NCBI RefSeq assembly: GCF_007923355.1
Contig: NZ_VOGO01000001.1
Coordinates: 434,001-498,000, forward strand
Source of the DNA: Falsiphaeobacter marinintestinus
Lineage (GTDB): Bacteria > Pseudomonadota > Alphaproteobacteria > Rhodobacterales > Rhodobacteraceae
Direction of reading: 5' to 3'
Length of the DNA stretch: 64,000 nucleotides
The notes under the pieces are model-generated. The model was not told the origin of the DNA. It was given only the letters and a program-made list of their open reading frames with translations, and ran no database searches. A program made the position numbers and the translations under genes. Below are positions 42,833 to 52,107 of this stretch, piece after piece (positions within the stretch are counted from its first letter, which is position 1; each line of letters opens with the position of its first letter).

Positions 42833-43252
42833 GTTTTATTCGCCTCAAAGTTCCAACGAGCCACGAAACAATGTGGGGAGGGGGAATGGCCCAAGTATTT
42901 TCCCATTAATGCCTTGTAATAGAAATGCAATACCTTTGCCATCCCTGACGGTTTTTAGGGGCAGTAAGAGTAGTGGGCGGTGTTCTCCACATGATTAAAG
43001 AGTAGGCGTGGATTCGACGTGTAATGGTCGGGTAGCGCCATGGTCATTCTTTGACCGAAAGGAAGTCGTCTTTGTCGGGGCTCTCCCGTCCATCCCCAAG
43101 GGTCGTTCCGTCCCGGATTTGAGCAACGACAGAGATGACTTCCAGTAACCGCTTCACCCGATTGGGTGGCGGTTTTTTGTCTTCCCCTCAGAGAGAATTG
43201 CCGACAGAGCGACCGGGTTGCTCACAGGACTGGCTGGGGTTAAATCACCGCC
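42833..43252. other. Divergent intergenic region with an orphan terminator
   Basis: The 420 bases lie between two genes that point away from each other and hold no convincing ORF, yet an intrinsic terminator reads on the plus strand at 43149-43178. A transcript starting and ending inside this region, or an attenuated leader of tdk, is the simplest explanation. A plausible body is about 42960-43180. Confidence 0.45.
43149..43178 (+). terminator. Orphan intrinsic terminator upstream of tdk
   Basis: ACCGC and CACCC (bulged by TT) pair with GGGTG and GCGGT across GATT, followed by six T. It ends about 75 bases before the tdk start. Confidence 0.75.
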
Positions 43253-43861
43253 ATGGCCAAGCTCTATTTCAACTATTCGACCATGAATGCCGGCAAGTCG
43301 ACGGTGCTTTTGCAGGCGTCGCACAACTACCGCGAAAACGGGATGCAGACCTATCTTCTGACCGCACAGCTGGATGCTCGGGCCGGAACCGGACGGATCG
43401 CATCGCGAATCGGTATCGGGGCCGAGGCAGATACGTTTTCCCCGGGCGATGATTTGTTTGCAATGGTCAACCACCGTCTGACGCATGGCGATCTGGCTTG
43501 CGTGTTTGTGGACGAAGCCCAGTTTCTTGAACCCGAGCAGGTCTGGCAACTGGCCCGCATCGTCGATGATCTGGATATTCCGGTCATCTCTTACGGTCTG
43601 CGGGTCGATTTCCGGGGCCAGTTGTTTCCAGGCTCAGCTACGTTGCTGGCGCTTGCAGATGAGATGCGCGAAGTCCGCACCATCTGCCGCTGTGGGCGCA
43701 AAGCGACAATGGTGATCCGCATGGATGGAGATGGACAGGCGATCACCGAAGGCGCGCAGGTGCAGATCGGTGGAAATGAGACCTATGTTTCGCTGTGCCG
43801 TCGACATTGGCGCGAAGCCGTGGGCGAAACCCAGCCGGAACCGGTCGCAAAGAACGGTTGA
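43253..43861 (+). CDS. tdk: Thymidine kinase
   Basis: A 202-residue type II thymidine kinase phosphorylating thymidine in the salvage route. P-loop N-A-G-K-S-T at about 12-17, F-V-D-E-A-Q-F-L near 86 (catalytic Glu), the lasso-like Y-G-L-R-V-D-F-R-G-Q, and a zinc site formed by C-R-C-G-R-K-A and a later C-R-R-H. The length is normal. A terminator hairpin lies just upstream, so expression may be attenuated. Confidence 0.95.
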   Translation: MAKLYFNYSTMNAGKSTVLLQASHNYRENGMQTYLLTAQLDARAGTGRIASRIGIGAEADTFSPGDDLFAMVNHRLTHGDLACVFVDEAQFLEPEQVWQLARIVDDLDIPVISYGLRVDFRGQLFPGSATLLALADEMREVRTICRCGRKATMVIRMDGDGQAITEGAQVQIGGNETYVSLCRRHWREAVGETQPEPVAKNG

Positions 43862-43919
43862 CCCAATCCGGCCATCGGTCTTTGGTAGACATAGTTCCGA
43901 CCAAATCCCGGAGGCTGTC

Positions 43920-45302
43920 ATGTTGTTTCGCCGTGTCGCATATCTGTTGTTCATCCTGTGCCTTGCAAGCCCTGCGGCTGCGCAACAGACACCCACCCGA
44001 TTAGAAATCCGAAATCACCTTGAACACCAGATATCCGGGGCCGGACGCCTGCGGGTCTTTAATCTGGGCGTTATCGACTACAAAGCCTTTGGTGGCGCGA
44101 CGGGCAAAGGCTGGATCAGCCTTGCCGGGTCGCTGGTATTGCAGGACCCCTTGTTCAAAAAATCTGACCAGCAAGATCTGGCACGTGAGCTGATCAGCAA
44201 AGGTGTGCCGCAGGCAAAGGTCGGCGTCGCGATTGCCGCCGCAGCGCGGGCGCATCGCAACGGCTTGATACCGGAGGAATACACGGTGGCCGTGCCCGCC
44301 GGTTACCGCGTGGCATTTCAGTCCGAACTGAAATTCACCAAGACAGCGCGCGGCTTTGATCTGACGGGCGGGATCGACCCGACCCTGCCCGGCGGAAAGC
44401 TGCGAAAAGCGCTGCCAGCGGCCGCTTTGGTTGTCCCGTCTCCGGCGTTTGACAGTTTCGCGCAGAACGCTGTGGCGCTGTACCGGCGCGATGTTCAGGC
44501 GACACAGGCCCGTGAACAGGCGATCAAGGCCCGCCAAACCGAGATCAACAGATTTCTGGCGGGACAAACCTTTGATGGGCTGACCCGAACCGACCGCGGT
44601 TGGGTTCCGGTCTATGAAATGAAATGTGCTGTGCCGTCGCCATGGCGGTTTGTCGACAAACCGGGTGAACGCGGGTTCTGGTCGCATACCGATTGTTCGG
44701 TCAGGTTCAACACCAAGGGTCGGCTTGCCAACCAGAGTTTCGAGTCCGGAGACCGCCGCCCGGTTCGCGTTTTCGTTCGGGTGTTCTTTGATGACGGCAC
44801 CCTGAAAACCCGGGCCGTCGTCGCGCCGTTGACCGGGGGTCTTTATGTGCACTCGGAAAACTGGCTTGCATGGTCGGGACAGGGGTTCGGGCAAGACCGG
44901 CATCGGATTATCAAGGCGCAGCCCCGCAAAGTCAGCCCTGCGGCACCACAAAAGGCCGTTCCTCAGATACTATCGCTGGGCGCCTTCTATGAGCGGCACA
45001 CGCAGAGCTTTTCAGGACAGCTGAAAGCCCTCGGCCAGCCGCCTTATTCGGCGTCGATTTCGCTGAACGTCATTGCCTCCAACGTGACTTACCCTGATCT
45101 GCAGTGTGGCGGGCGGTTGGCGCATGTCGAGACGCGCGGCGCAACGCATTATTTCCTTGAAACCCTGACTGTGGTCAAAGGCCGCTGCAGGGACGGCGGC
45201 ATTGTTGCGCTGACCCCGTTATCCGATGGCACCATCGCCTATGCGCTGCAGCGCAAGATCGGTGGGCAGATCCTGTCGCAGGGTATTCTGTCGCGCCAAT
45301 AG
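43920..45302 (+). CDS. Secreted protein of unknown function
   Basis: A 460-residue protein with a signal peptide, M-L-F-R-R-V-A-Y-L-L-F-I-L-C-L-A-S-P-A-A-A-Q, cleaved near 21-22. The mature protein is mostly beta-like, with a repeat-free N-terminal half; paired Cys in M-K-C-A-V-P and D-C-S-V, and in L-Q-C-G-G-R and G-R-C-R-D, may form disulfides. A helical segment near 190-210 is rich in Gln, Ala and Arg. I do not recognise a domain. GGAGG precedes the ATG at 43920, which is the only start giving a signal peptide. Confidence 0.72.
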   Translation: MLFRRVAYLLFILCLASPAAAQQTPTRLEIRNHLEHQISGAGRLRVFNLGVIDYKAFGGATGKGWISLAGSLVLQDPLFKKSDQQDLARELISKGVPQAKVGVAIAAAARAHRNGLIPEEYTVAVPAGYRVAFQSELKFTKTARGFDLTGGIDPTLPGGKLRKALPAAALVVPSPAFDSFAQNAVALYRRDVQATQAREQAIKARQTEINRFLAGQTFDGLTRTDRGWVPVYEMKCAVPSPWRFVDKPGERGFWSHTDCSVRFNTKGRLANQSFESGDRRPVRVFVRVFFDDGTLKTRAVVAPLTGGLYVHSENWLAWSGQGFGQDRHRIIKAQPRKVSPAAPQKAVPQILSLGAFYERHTQSFSGQLKALGQPPYSASISLNVIASNVTYPDLQCGGRLAHVETRGATHYFLETLTVVKGRCRDGGIVALTPLSDGTIAYALQRKIGGQILSQGILSRQ

Positions 45303-45305
45303 CCG

Positions 45306-45644
45306 TCAGTGCATGCGCCCGCCATCCGGAACCGGGCCGTCAGGCCCGACCAGAACGATTTCGCCGTCGTCATCCGGCAGGCCCAGCACCAGAATCTCGG
45401 ACATGAACTTGCCAATCTGGCGGGGCGGGAAGTTGACGACAGCCATGACCTGCTTACCGATCAAGCCCTCGGGGGTGTAGTGTTTGGTGATCTGGGCCGA
45501 GGATTTGCGTTCACCAATGTCACCGCCGAAATCGACCCATAGTTTGATCGCGGGTTTGCGCGCTTCCGGGTACGGTTCGGCGCGGGTGATCGTGCCGACG
45601 CGGATATCGACCTTCATAAAGTCATCGAATGAGATCTCAGCCAC
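45306..45644 (-). CDS. csaA: tRNA-binding domain protein, CsaA-like
   Basis: A 112-residue protein with the EMAP-type OB-fold: F-M-K-V-D-I-R-V-G-T-I, A-I-K-L-W-V-D-F-G, S-S-A-Q-I-T-K-H-Y, G-K-Q-V-M-A-V-V-N-F-P-P-R-Q-I-G and S-E-I-L-V-L-G. It matches bacterial CsaA (protein export-associated, tRNA-binding). It overlaps the proC end by 8 bases and is read from the same strand. Confidence 0.9.
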   Translation of the reverse strand: MAEISFDDFMKVDIRVGTITRAEPYPEARKPAIKLWVDFGGDIGERKSSAQITKHYTPEGLIGKQVMAVVNFPPRQIGKFMSEILVLGLPDDDGEIVLVGPDGPVPDGGRMH

Positions 45645-46452
45645 GGGACAGTTCCTTTGATCGGTCGGTCGCGGCCTTGACGGCGCGACGCAGGAGGTTT
45701 GGGAAACCGGTATCTTCCTGCATCAGCACCTCAAGCGCGGCCTGTGTGGTGCCGTTGGGGCTGGTCACGTTGACGCGCAGCTGTGCAGGGTCTTCTGCCG
45801 CGGTCTCGGCCAATGCCCCTGCCCCGGCGACGGTCGCCTTGGCCAGTTGCATGGCAAGCGCGGCTGGCAGACCCTGCGCCTCGCCCGCTGCGGCCAATGT
45901 TTCGATCAGGTGAAACACGTAAGCCGGGCCGGACCCGCTGACGCCCGTCACGGCATCCATCTGCGTTTCAGAATCCAGGCGGACGGTCTGGCCGACGGCT
46001 GACAACAGCGCTTCGGCCGTGTTGAGTTCGTCCTCACCGACCTGCGCATTGCCGATCAGCGCCGTAATCCCGCGCCCGACAGCTGCAGGGGTGTTGGGCA
46101 TTGCCCGAATAATCGTGCTGTTTGCGCCCAGCGCGGCCTCGTAGGCCGAGATGGGCGTGCCCGCCGCGACCGAGACGAACAGCGTATCGCTGTCAGCAAG
46201 CGGGCGCAGTGCCGGCAACGCTTCGGCCATCATCTGGGGTTTGACTGCGATCAGAACGATGGCCGGGGCTTCGGGCAATGGCGCATTGATGTTGACGCCC
46301 TGCGCCTTGAGCCAGTCCGAAGGGTACGGGTCAATCACCCAGACCGAGCCGGGGTTCAGCCCGCGATCCAACCATCCGGCCAGCATCGCCGAGCCCATCT
46401 TGCCGCAGCCCAGAAGCACCAGCCCCTGATCCGAGATCCGTGTCATGTCCAT
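45637..46452 (-). CDS. proC: Pyrroline-5-carboxylate reductase
   Basis: A 271-residue enzyme reducing pyrroline-5-carboxylate to proline. G-C-G-K-M-G-S-A-M dinucleotide motif near 15-23, A-V-K-P-Q-M at about 69-74, R-A-M-P-N-T-P-A, and the C-terminal S-G-S-G-P-A-Y and V-T-S-P-N-G-T-T signatures. GAGGGG precedes the ATG at 46452; an in-frame ATG two codons later is possible. Operon with csaA, after the YbjN gene. Confidence 0.95.
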   Translation of the reverse strand: MDMTRISDQGLVLLGCGKMGSAMLAGWLDRGLNPGSVWVIDPYPSDWLKAQGVNINAPLPEAPAIVLIAVKPQMMAEALPALRPLADSDTLFVSVAAGTPISAYEAALGANSTIIRAMPNTPAAVGRGITALIGNAQVGEDELNTAEALLSAVGQTVRLDSETQMDAVTGVSGSGPAYVFHLIETLAAAGEAQGLPAALAMQLAKATVAGAGALAETAAEDPAQLRVNVTSPNGTTQAALEVLMQEDTGFPNLLRRAVKAATDRSKELSRG

Positions 46453-46490
46453 GAGCAGCCCCTCGCCTTTGTGTGGTTCAGGGCCCGGTT

Positions 46491-46991
46491 TTACGCGCGG
46501 CCATACGCCTCTGCAATGGCGACCTGCATCGCATCCTTGGGAGTGCGATCGGCCCAGACCAGCATCTGGATCGCCGGGTAATAGCGCTCAGCGCTGGTGA
46601 CGGCTGTGTTGATCATCGTGTCGATCTGTTCCGGGCTGGCGGTCTGACCGCCGGTCAGAACCAGACCATAGCGATAAACCATCAACTTTTGTTCGGCCCA
46701 ATAGGTAAAGGCACCGGCCCAGCACTGGTCGTTCATCGCGTTGACAAGTTCATACAGCTTGCCCAGCTTTTCTTCGGGCGGCTCCATTTCAAAGGTGCAG
46801 ACCATACGCAGGGTTTCGTCATAGCCCGACCAGGCCAGAGTGATGGAATACGTGCGCCATTGTCCTTCGACGGCCATCGCGATTTGGTCGTCGCCGATGC
46901 GGTCGAAATCCCAATCGTGATGCTCGGCGATGTGCTCGACGATGTCGATGGGATGGATGTCTTCTTCCAGATACTGTTCGGAAAGGGCCAT
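46491..46991 (-). CDS. YbjN domain protein
   Basis: A 166-residue protein with the YbjN-like pattern: W-D-F-D-R-I-G-D-D-Q-I-A-M, W-R-T-Y-S-I-T-L-A-W, E-E-K-L-G-K-L-Y-E-L-V-N-A-M-N and Y-R-Y-G-L-V-L. YbjN proteins are soluble alpha/beta modules, some acting as type III secretion chaperone-like or stress factors. Function here unknown. proC lies 38 bases downstream. Confidence 0.85.
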   Translation of the reverse strand: MALSEQYLEEDIHPIDIVEHIAEHHDWDFDRIGDDQIAMAVEGQWRTYSITLAWSGYDETLRMVCTFEMEPPEEKLGKLYELVNAMNDQCWAGAFTYWAEQKLMVYRYGLVLTGGQTASPEQIDTMINTAVTSAERYYPAIQMLVWADRTPKDAMQVAIAEAYGRA

Positions 46992-47328
46992 GGTGCCACC
47001 TCACTGGTCTTTAGCGGTTCGGGGCGAAGAGCGCCCCAAGCGCTAGGTGCCTGCTCTACAAACCGGGGCGATCCCCCGTGTTTATACTATATATGGTGCG
47101 TTGTGTCGCCGTGCTCTGGCAAGCCCTATTTTTGGGGATAACAGCAATAAGTTGTGGACAGAGCGCACAAACGGTCAAAATATTGTCATGTTCCGCATGC
47201 GCAGCCCGTGTCGCATTTTGCAGGCCCGCCCGCATTTGCGTGATTTCGTCAGCATCACGTCAGAAAACCGAAAGGCGCCTCCCGCATCCGGAAAGCGCCT
47301 TTTGACCTATCCGGTGCCCTGTTTGGCG
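46992..47328. other. Intergenic region between YbjN and UbiK-like genes
   Basis: No gene is supported. The one striking stretch is TTATACTATATAT at 47082-47094, a likely promoter core for the YbjN-proC-csaA unit on the minus strand. An 8-bp hairpin near 47271-47302 follows the UbiK-like gene. Confidence 0.45.
47271..47302 (-). terminator. Candidate terminator after UbiK-like gene
   Basis: AAAGGCGC and GCGCCTTT form an 8-bp stem with a 16-base loop. It lacks a long T run on the minus strand. Weak call. Confidence 0.4.
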
Positions 47329-47583
47329 TTATTCGCTATCGGCCAGTTTGGCTTCAAGCAATGTAATACGGGCTGTCATTTCAGCGTTTTCTTCGCGGGC
47401 TTTCTGGGCCATGGCGCGGACCGCGTCGAATTCTTCGCGGGTGACGAAATCACGATCTGCCAGCCAGCGGTCCAGCATGCCTTTCATCGCGGTCTCGGCC
47501 TCGTCCTTGGCGCCTTGCGCGACGCCCATGGCATTGGTCATCAGCTGAGAAATGTCGTCCAGCATCTTGTTCCGGGTTTGCAT
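47329..47583 (-). CDS. ubiK: UbiK (YqiC) family accessory factor
   Basis: An 84-residue helical protein with an amphipathic N-terminal part and a C-terminal coiled coil (F-V-T-R-E-E-F-D-A-V-R-A-M-A-Q-K-A-R-E-E-N ... L-L-E-A-K-L). It matches the BMFP/UbiK family, whose E. coli member supports the ubiquinone biosynthesis complex by binding UbiJ and lipids. Role in ubiquinone synthesis is inferred from family. Confidence 0.8.
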   Translation of the reverse strand: MQTRNKMLDDISQLMTNAMGVAQGAKDEAETAMKGMLDRWLADRDFVTREEFDAVRAMAQKAREENAEMTARITLLEAKLADSE

Positions 47584-47679
47584 CTGTCATCTCCCTCTCA
47601 GAGTTGGACCTTATATGGGGATGGGAACGTCCGGTGGCAAGGTTGACTTCGCCCCGGTCGCAAAGGCATTGAGGCGCAC

Positions 47680-48567
47680 ATGAAAGCAGCCATTCCTTTC
47701 CCGAATTTTTCGCCCGAATTGTTCTCGATCTCGTTGTTCGGGATGGAGTTCGCTTTGCGCTGGTATGCGTTGGCCTATATCGCGGGCATCCTGATCGCCT
47801 GGCGGCTGGGTGTGGCTGCGGTAAAACGGCCTGCCTTGTGGCGTGACGACACGCCGCCGATGACGCCCAAACAGATCGAAGACTTGCTGACCTGGATCAT
47901 CTTGGGTGTAATTTTGGGCGGGCGGCTTGGCTTCGTTCTGTTCTATCAGCCAGCCTATTACCTGCAGAATCCGGCCGAGATCCTGATGGTCTGGCAAGGC
48001 GGCATGGCATTTCACGGCGGATTGCTGGGCGTGATTGTGGCCAGTTGGCTTTATACACGTCAGCAAGGCATCTCGCGTCTGGGCGCGGCCGATCTGATCG
48101 CACATACGGTCGCGCCGGGGCTGATGCTGGGCCGGTTGGCAAATTTCATCAATGCCGAGCTGTGGGGGCGTGCCACGGATGCGCCCTGGGGCGTGATCTT
48201 TCCCGGCCCTTTCGCACAGCATTGTCCGGGTGTCGAAGGGCCGTGCGCGCGGCATCCCTCGCAACTGTACGAGGCGGGGCTTGAAGGGCTGTTGCTGGGC
48301 GCGTTGCTTCTGTGGATGGTGTACCGGCGGGGCGCGTTGAAACGGCCGGGACTGGTTCTGGGCACGTTCTTTGCCGGGTACGGGATCAGCCGCTTTATTG
48401 TCGAGTTTTTTCGCCAGCCCGATGCGCAGTTCGTCACACCGGGCAATCCGCTGGGGCTGGCATGGCATATGGGTGGCTATGGCCTGACCATGGGACAGAT
48501 GCTATCGGTGCCAATGATCGCTTTGGGGGCGTTTTTCATCTGGCGCGCCATGCGGGCCGCTGCATGA
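47680..48567 (+). CDS. lgt: Prolipoprotein diacylglyceryl transferase
   Basis: A 295-residue inner-membrane enzyme that transfers diacylglyceryl to the lipobox Cys of lipoproteins, such as those predicted here at 1910, 23807 and 39354. Conserved H-G-G-L-L-G, the signature [14 protein letters not shown], and R-H-P-S-Q-L-Y-E-A are all present. Seven membrane helices are expected. Its TGA overlaps the next ATG. Confidence 0.96.
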   Translation: MKAAIPFPNFSPELFSISLFGMEFALRWYALAYIAGILIAWRLGVAAVKRPALWRDDTPPMTPKQIEDLLTWIILGVILGGRLGFVLFYQPAYYLQNPAEILMVWQGGMAFHGGLLGVIVASWLYTRQQGISRLGAADLIAHTVAPGLMLGRLANFINAELWGRATDAPWGVIFPGPFAQHCPGVEGPCARHPSQLYEAGLEGLLLGALLLWMVYRRGALKRPGLVLGTFFAGYGISRFIVEFFRQPDAQFVTPGNPLGLAWHMGGYGLTMGQMLSVPMIALGAFFIWRAMRAAA

Positions 48568-49631
48568 GTTTGAAAGGCAAACTAATCGCCCGCATTCATC
48601 TGTCCGGGCCGATCACCGTTGGCGACTATATGACGGACTGCCTGCTCCATCCCGAGTTCGGGTATTACACGACCCGTGATCCGTTGGGCCAAGCCGGTGA
48701 TTTCACCACCGCGCCCGAGATCAGCCAGATGTTTGGCGAGCTGATTGGCCTGTCGCTGGCACAGGCCTGGGTGGATCAGGGGCAACCTGCGAAATTCACG
48801 CTAGCTGAGTTGGGGCCCGGGCGCGGGACGCTGATGGCCGATCTGCTGCGCGCGACGCGGGGCGTTGCAGGGTTTCATGCCGCTATGGACCTATGCCTGA
48901 TCGAAGCGTCACCGACCTTGCGCGACAAACAGGCCAAGGCCTTGGAGTCTTACACACCACGCTGGCTGGATGCGGTTTCCGATTTGCCAGATCAGCCGCT
49001 GTTTCTTGTCGCCAACGAGTTTTTCGACGCTTTGCCGATCCGCCAGTTCGTGCGCAAGGACGCCGGGTGGGCCGAACGGTTGATCGGGCTGGACGAGGGA
49101 AAGCTGCACTTCGGGCTTGGCAGCCCCGGCGCGCAGCCCGCGCTGGCGCATCGTCTGGATGATACCAGTGACGGCGATCTGGTTGAGCTCTGCGCCGCCG
49201 CTTTGACCGTGATCGACGTGATCGGCACCCGGATCGCCGCCCATGGCGGCGCGGCGCTGATCGTAGATTATGGCGACTGGCGGTCGTTGGGGGATACGCT
49301 CCAAGCGTTGACGGATCATGCGCCGGTCGACCCGCTGGAGACACCAGGGGCCGCCGATCTGACAGCCCATGTCGATTTCGAACCCCTGTGCCATGCGGCC
49401 CGTGCAGCGAATTGCGCGCATTCAAAGGTCACGCCTCAGGGCATGTTTCTGGAACGGTTGGGGATCACTCAGCGGGCGCAGGCATTGGCCCAGCCACTGA
49501 GCGGTGCGGCGCTAAACGATCTGATACAGGCACATCGCAGGTTGACGCACCCCGAGGAAATGGGAAACCTGTTCAAAGTGCTGGGTCTGTTCCCAGTACG
49601 CGGCACACCGCCCCCGGGACTGGATCCATGA
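48564..49631 (+). CDS. SAM-dependent methyltransferase, MidA/NDUFAF7 family
   Basis: A 355-residue protein with [36 protein letters not shown] (SAM motif) and [13 protein letters not shown]. These match mitochondrial NDUFAF7/MidA, which methylates an arginine of complex I during assembly; a bacterial complex I target is an inference. The start at 48564 overlaps the lgt stop (ATGA). Its end overlaps pgeF. Confidence 0.9.
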   Translation: MSLKGKLIARIHLSGPITVGDYMTDCLLHPEFGYYTTRDPLGQAGDFTTAPEISQMFGELIGLSLAQAWVDQGQPAKFTLAELGPGRGTLMADLLRATRGVAGFHAAMDLCLIEASPTLRDKQAKALESYTPRWLDAVSDLPDQPLFLVANEFFDALPIRQFVRKDAGWAERLIGLDEGKLHFGLGSPGAQPALAHRLDDTSDGDLVELCAAALTVIDVIGTRIAAHGGAALIVDYGDWRSLGDTLQALTDHAPVDPLETPGAADLTAHVDFEPLCHAARAANCAHSKVTPQGMFLERLGITQRAQALAQPLSGAALNDLIQAHRRLTHPEEMGNLFKVLGLFPVRGTPPPGLDP

Positions 49632-50383
49632 CACTGGAAATTCTGACCTCTGAACACCTGACCCCTGTGCGCCACGGGTTCTTTACCCGCAAAGGCGGCG
49701 CCTCTTCAGGCGTGTTTTCAGGGCTGAATTGCGGCAGTGGGTCGTCTGATCAAAGCGCGGCGGTCGAAATCAACCGCCAACGCGTGGCCGAAGCCATGGA
49801 CGTCGAAAAGTCCGCGCTTGTCGGGGTGCATCAGGTGCATTCAGCGGACGTCGTCACAGTGACCCAAGCCACAAGCGAACGGCCAAAGGCCGACGCTTTG
49901 GTAACATCGACACCGGGCATCGCCCTGTCGATCCTGACCGCCGATTGCCAACCGGTGCTGTTTGCGGATCACGACGCCCAGGTGATCGGTGCCGCCCATG
50001 CCGGATGGCGCGGCGCGCTGGACGGTGTCTTGGAGGCCACGGTGGACGCGATGGAAGCGCTGGGGGCCGATCGTGCGAACGTCGTGGCGGTGATCGGCCC
50101 GTCGATCTCGCAACGCGCCTATGAGGTCGGGCCTGAGTTCTTTGAGACGTTCATGATGGAAGACCCGGACTATGCCCGGTTCTTTGCCGGGGGCGAAGGC
50201 GACCGGATGCAATTCGACCTTCCGGCGTTCGGCCTGCACCGGCTGCGTAGCACAGGTGTCGGCATCGCGGACTGGAACCGGCACTGCACCTATTTTGATG
50301 AAGACAGATTCTATTCGTACCGGCGCAGCACGCATGCGCGTGAAGCCGATTATGGACGTCTGATCTCTGCCATTCGGCTTTGA
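49628..50383 (+). CDS. pgeF: Peptidoglycan editing factor PgeF / laccase-domain protein
   Basis: A 251-residue DUF152/YfiH protein. It has H-G-F-F-T-R-K-G-G-A-S-S-G at about 15-27, H-Q-V-H-S at about 75-79, T-A-D-C-Q-P-V-L-F-A-D, H-A-G-W-R-G and Y-F-D-E-D-R-F-Y-S-Y-R-R. The Cys/His residues are the zinc-binding and catalytic ones. YfiH-type proteins remove wrong amino acids from muropeptide precursors. Third gene of the coupled lgt-midA-pgeF operon (ATGA overlap). Confidence 0.93.
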   Translation: MTLEILTSEHLTPVRHGFFTRKGGASSGVFSGLNCGSGSSDQSAAVEINRQRVAEAMDVEKSALVGVHQVHSADVVTVTQATSERPKADALVTSTPGIALSILTADCQPVLFADHDAQVIGAAHAGWRGALDGVLEATVDAMEALGADRANVVAVIGPSISQRAYEVGPEFFETFMMEDPDYARFFAGGEGDRMQFDLPAFGLHRLRSTGVGIADWNRHCTYFDEDRFYSYRRSTHAREADYGRLISAIRL

Positions 50384-50779
50384 CCGCAGGGCCACTGGGC
50401 TGGTCAGGGCGATTGCCCTTCGATTTCACACGCAGCTCCTGGGGTTTGGCGGGATGATTCCCGGTCTTTTGGACATCACCAGCTTTTAGGATCTGAAGCC
50501 GTTTGGCAGGTACAGTCATGGCGGCAAATCGGATCCGTTTTTTGGCGTTGACCGCGACGCCATCGCCACAATTGGTCCACTTCCGATCAGCAAGACGCCA
50601 ATTCGCAACAGGGCCGTCCCTGAAACTGGCTTGAAATCAACCCATTCAGGCCATCTGACGCGATTCACAGTCAGGCCGCAAAAATGCCTAACACTGCCGA
50701 AAATCACCCCGCCCAAGCCAAACCGTTGCCGCATTGTGACGGGATATTGGGGTCAACCAGTTATACGGGAGCGTCAGTT
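50384..50779. other. Intergenic region after pgeF
   Basis: No gene is clearly supported. Two open frames on the minus strand meet with an ATGA overlap at 50516-50519, but the downstream one runs through pgeF and neither has a known domain. Likely promoter region for the 44-residue protein at 50780. Confidence 0.4.
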
Positions 50780-50914
50780 ATGAAATCCAATGCACGGTTC
50801 ATCAAATCTGTCTTACAGACCGCAAAAACCTGCGATACGCAGATGCCGTGGAGCCGAAAGCCCCGTAAAACCGTTGGTTCTGCCGATGTGGTGCCGCGTC
50901 GCCAAACGGCCTGA
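50780..50914 (+). CDS. Short basic protein (44 residues)
   Basis: ATG at 50780 with GGAG about 8 bases before it. The peptide has an N-terminal amphipathic stretch M-K-S-N-A-R-F-I-K-S-V-L-Q-T-A-K, then M-P-W-S-R-K-P-R and a basic tail. I recall similar small Rhodobacteraceae proteins with the S-N-A-R-F-x-x-S-V and M-P-W motifs, but not their function. Too small for a firm call. Confidence 0.6.
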   Translation: MKSNARFIKSVLQTAKTCDTQMPWSRKPRKTVGSADVVPRRQTA

Positions 50915-51289
50915 CGCCACCGGTTTTCGCGGAACGCCTTTCTGATCGCCTCCAAAGACCTGACCGATGGACGCTGCCAATTTGTCCCAAGTTAGGCACA
51001 AGTGGCCGTCCCGCCCGCAAACGTGGGCGGGACGGGCCCACGGAGAATCAGTTATCTGATGCGAAACAGCGTCACGAACGATCATTGCGGTCGTTTTTGG
51101 AAACAGAAATTGCCAACGCTGTGAATTGGTCCCGGCTTCAGGGTCAATCCAACGTTAGTTTTTGACAATTCCAATCAAATTCGCTCTTCCTACGGTCAGA
51201 ACAGAAGACGCCAAATTAACAGTGTCGTTCTGTCGTTGTCGGTGGGGGCCGACGCAGATGCGACCCGATTCGAAAGGGCCGGTATACCT
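50915..51289. other. Intergenic region upstream of second Hint gene
   Basis: No gene or clear regulatory element is visible in these 375 bases. GTTAGTTTTTGACAATTCC near 51153-51171 contains a TTGACA-like -35 candidate. Confidence 0.35.
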
Positions 51290-52069
51290 ATGTCCACGAT
51301 CCCCCACTCGCTAGCGCGGGCTGCGCAGAATGCCATCGACACCAGCGCGGTCCTGCACGATCCTGCGGCCCTGCGGGGACGCAACCGTCCTCAACTACGA
51401 CGCTATGAAGTCAGCTCCCTTCTGCCGAATGGTCAGATTGCAGACACCCGCCACATCGCCCCGGCCTTGCCATTGTTCGAAGACGCGTTTTGCGCCTTCT
51501 CCCGTGGCACCATGATCAACACCGATCTGGGGCCAATGGCGATCGAGGACATTCTGCCGGGTGACAAGGTCATGACGCAGGACGGCACTCCTCAGCCGGT
51601 TGTGTGGAAAGGCAGCACAAATGTCGTGCCGCGTCGGGTTGATCCAACAGGCCGCAGCATACGTCTGACCCGCATCATGGCCGACAGCTTTGGCATGCAG
51701 CGCCCATTGTCCTACATCATGACAGGCCCGTCAGCGCGTCTTCTGAAAACCCCGGGACGGCTGCAATCGCTGGCAGGCGGAAAACCCATGCTGACCCCTG
51801 TGCAGGAGTTTCAGGACGGTACAAACGTCATCGACACGGCGCCACCGACTGCGGTGCAATTGTTCCACATCTGCCTGCCACGCCATGCGCTCATCAATGT
51901 CGCCGGTCTGGAGTTCGAAACCTATCATCCCGGCGTCAACGCGCTGCGCACGATGAGCCATGCGATGCGGTCGATCTATCTGGGGCTGTTCACGCATATC
52001 GACAAACTGACGGACTTTGGTCCGCAGATCTTCGCGCGCGCAGGCGAAGGCCAGATCGACGCAATCTAA
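51290..52069 (+). CDS. Hint-domain protein 2 (degenerate active site)
   Basis: A 259-residue protein related to the Hint protein at 11236 but with little else in common. The Hint-like region begins at Cys68 (F-C-A-F-S-R-G-T-M-I), followed by I-E-D-I-L-P-G-D-K-V, and ends with H-I-C-L-P-R-H-A-L-I-N-V-A-G-L-E-F-E-T. The block-B His found in T-A-D-H of the first copy is missing here (M-T-G-P-S-A-R-L-L). Autoprocessing may therefore be lost or changed. The start at 51290 follows AAAGGG; no signal peptide. Confidence 0.75.
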   Translation: MSTIPHSLARAAQNAIDTSAVLHDPAALRGRNRPQLRRYEVSSLLPNGQIADTRHIAPALPLFEDAFCAFSRGTMINTDLGPMAIEDILPGDKVMTQDGTPQPVVWKGSTNVVPRRVDPTGRSIRLTRIMADSFGMQRPLSYIMTGPSARLLKTPGRLQSLAGGKPMLTPVQEFQDGTNVIDTAPPTAVQLFHICLPRHALINVAGLEFETYHPGVNALRTMSHAMRSIYLGLFTHIDKLTDFGPQIFARAGEGQIDAI

Positions 52070-52107
52070 CGACAGATTGTGAGTGAGGGGTACAAGCCGT
52101 GGCGCGA

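Noticed and set aside
50151-50519. Minus-strand frame beside and through pgeF
   Set aside because: Most of it is antisense to the well-supported pgeF gene. Its N-terminal third looks protein-like but has no recognisable domain.
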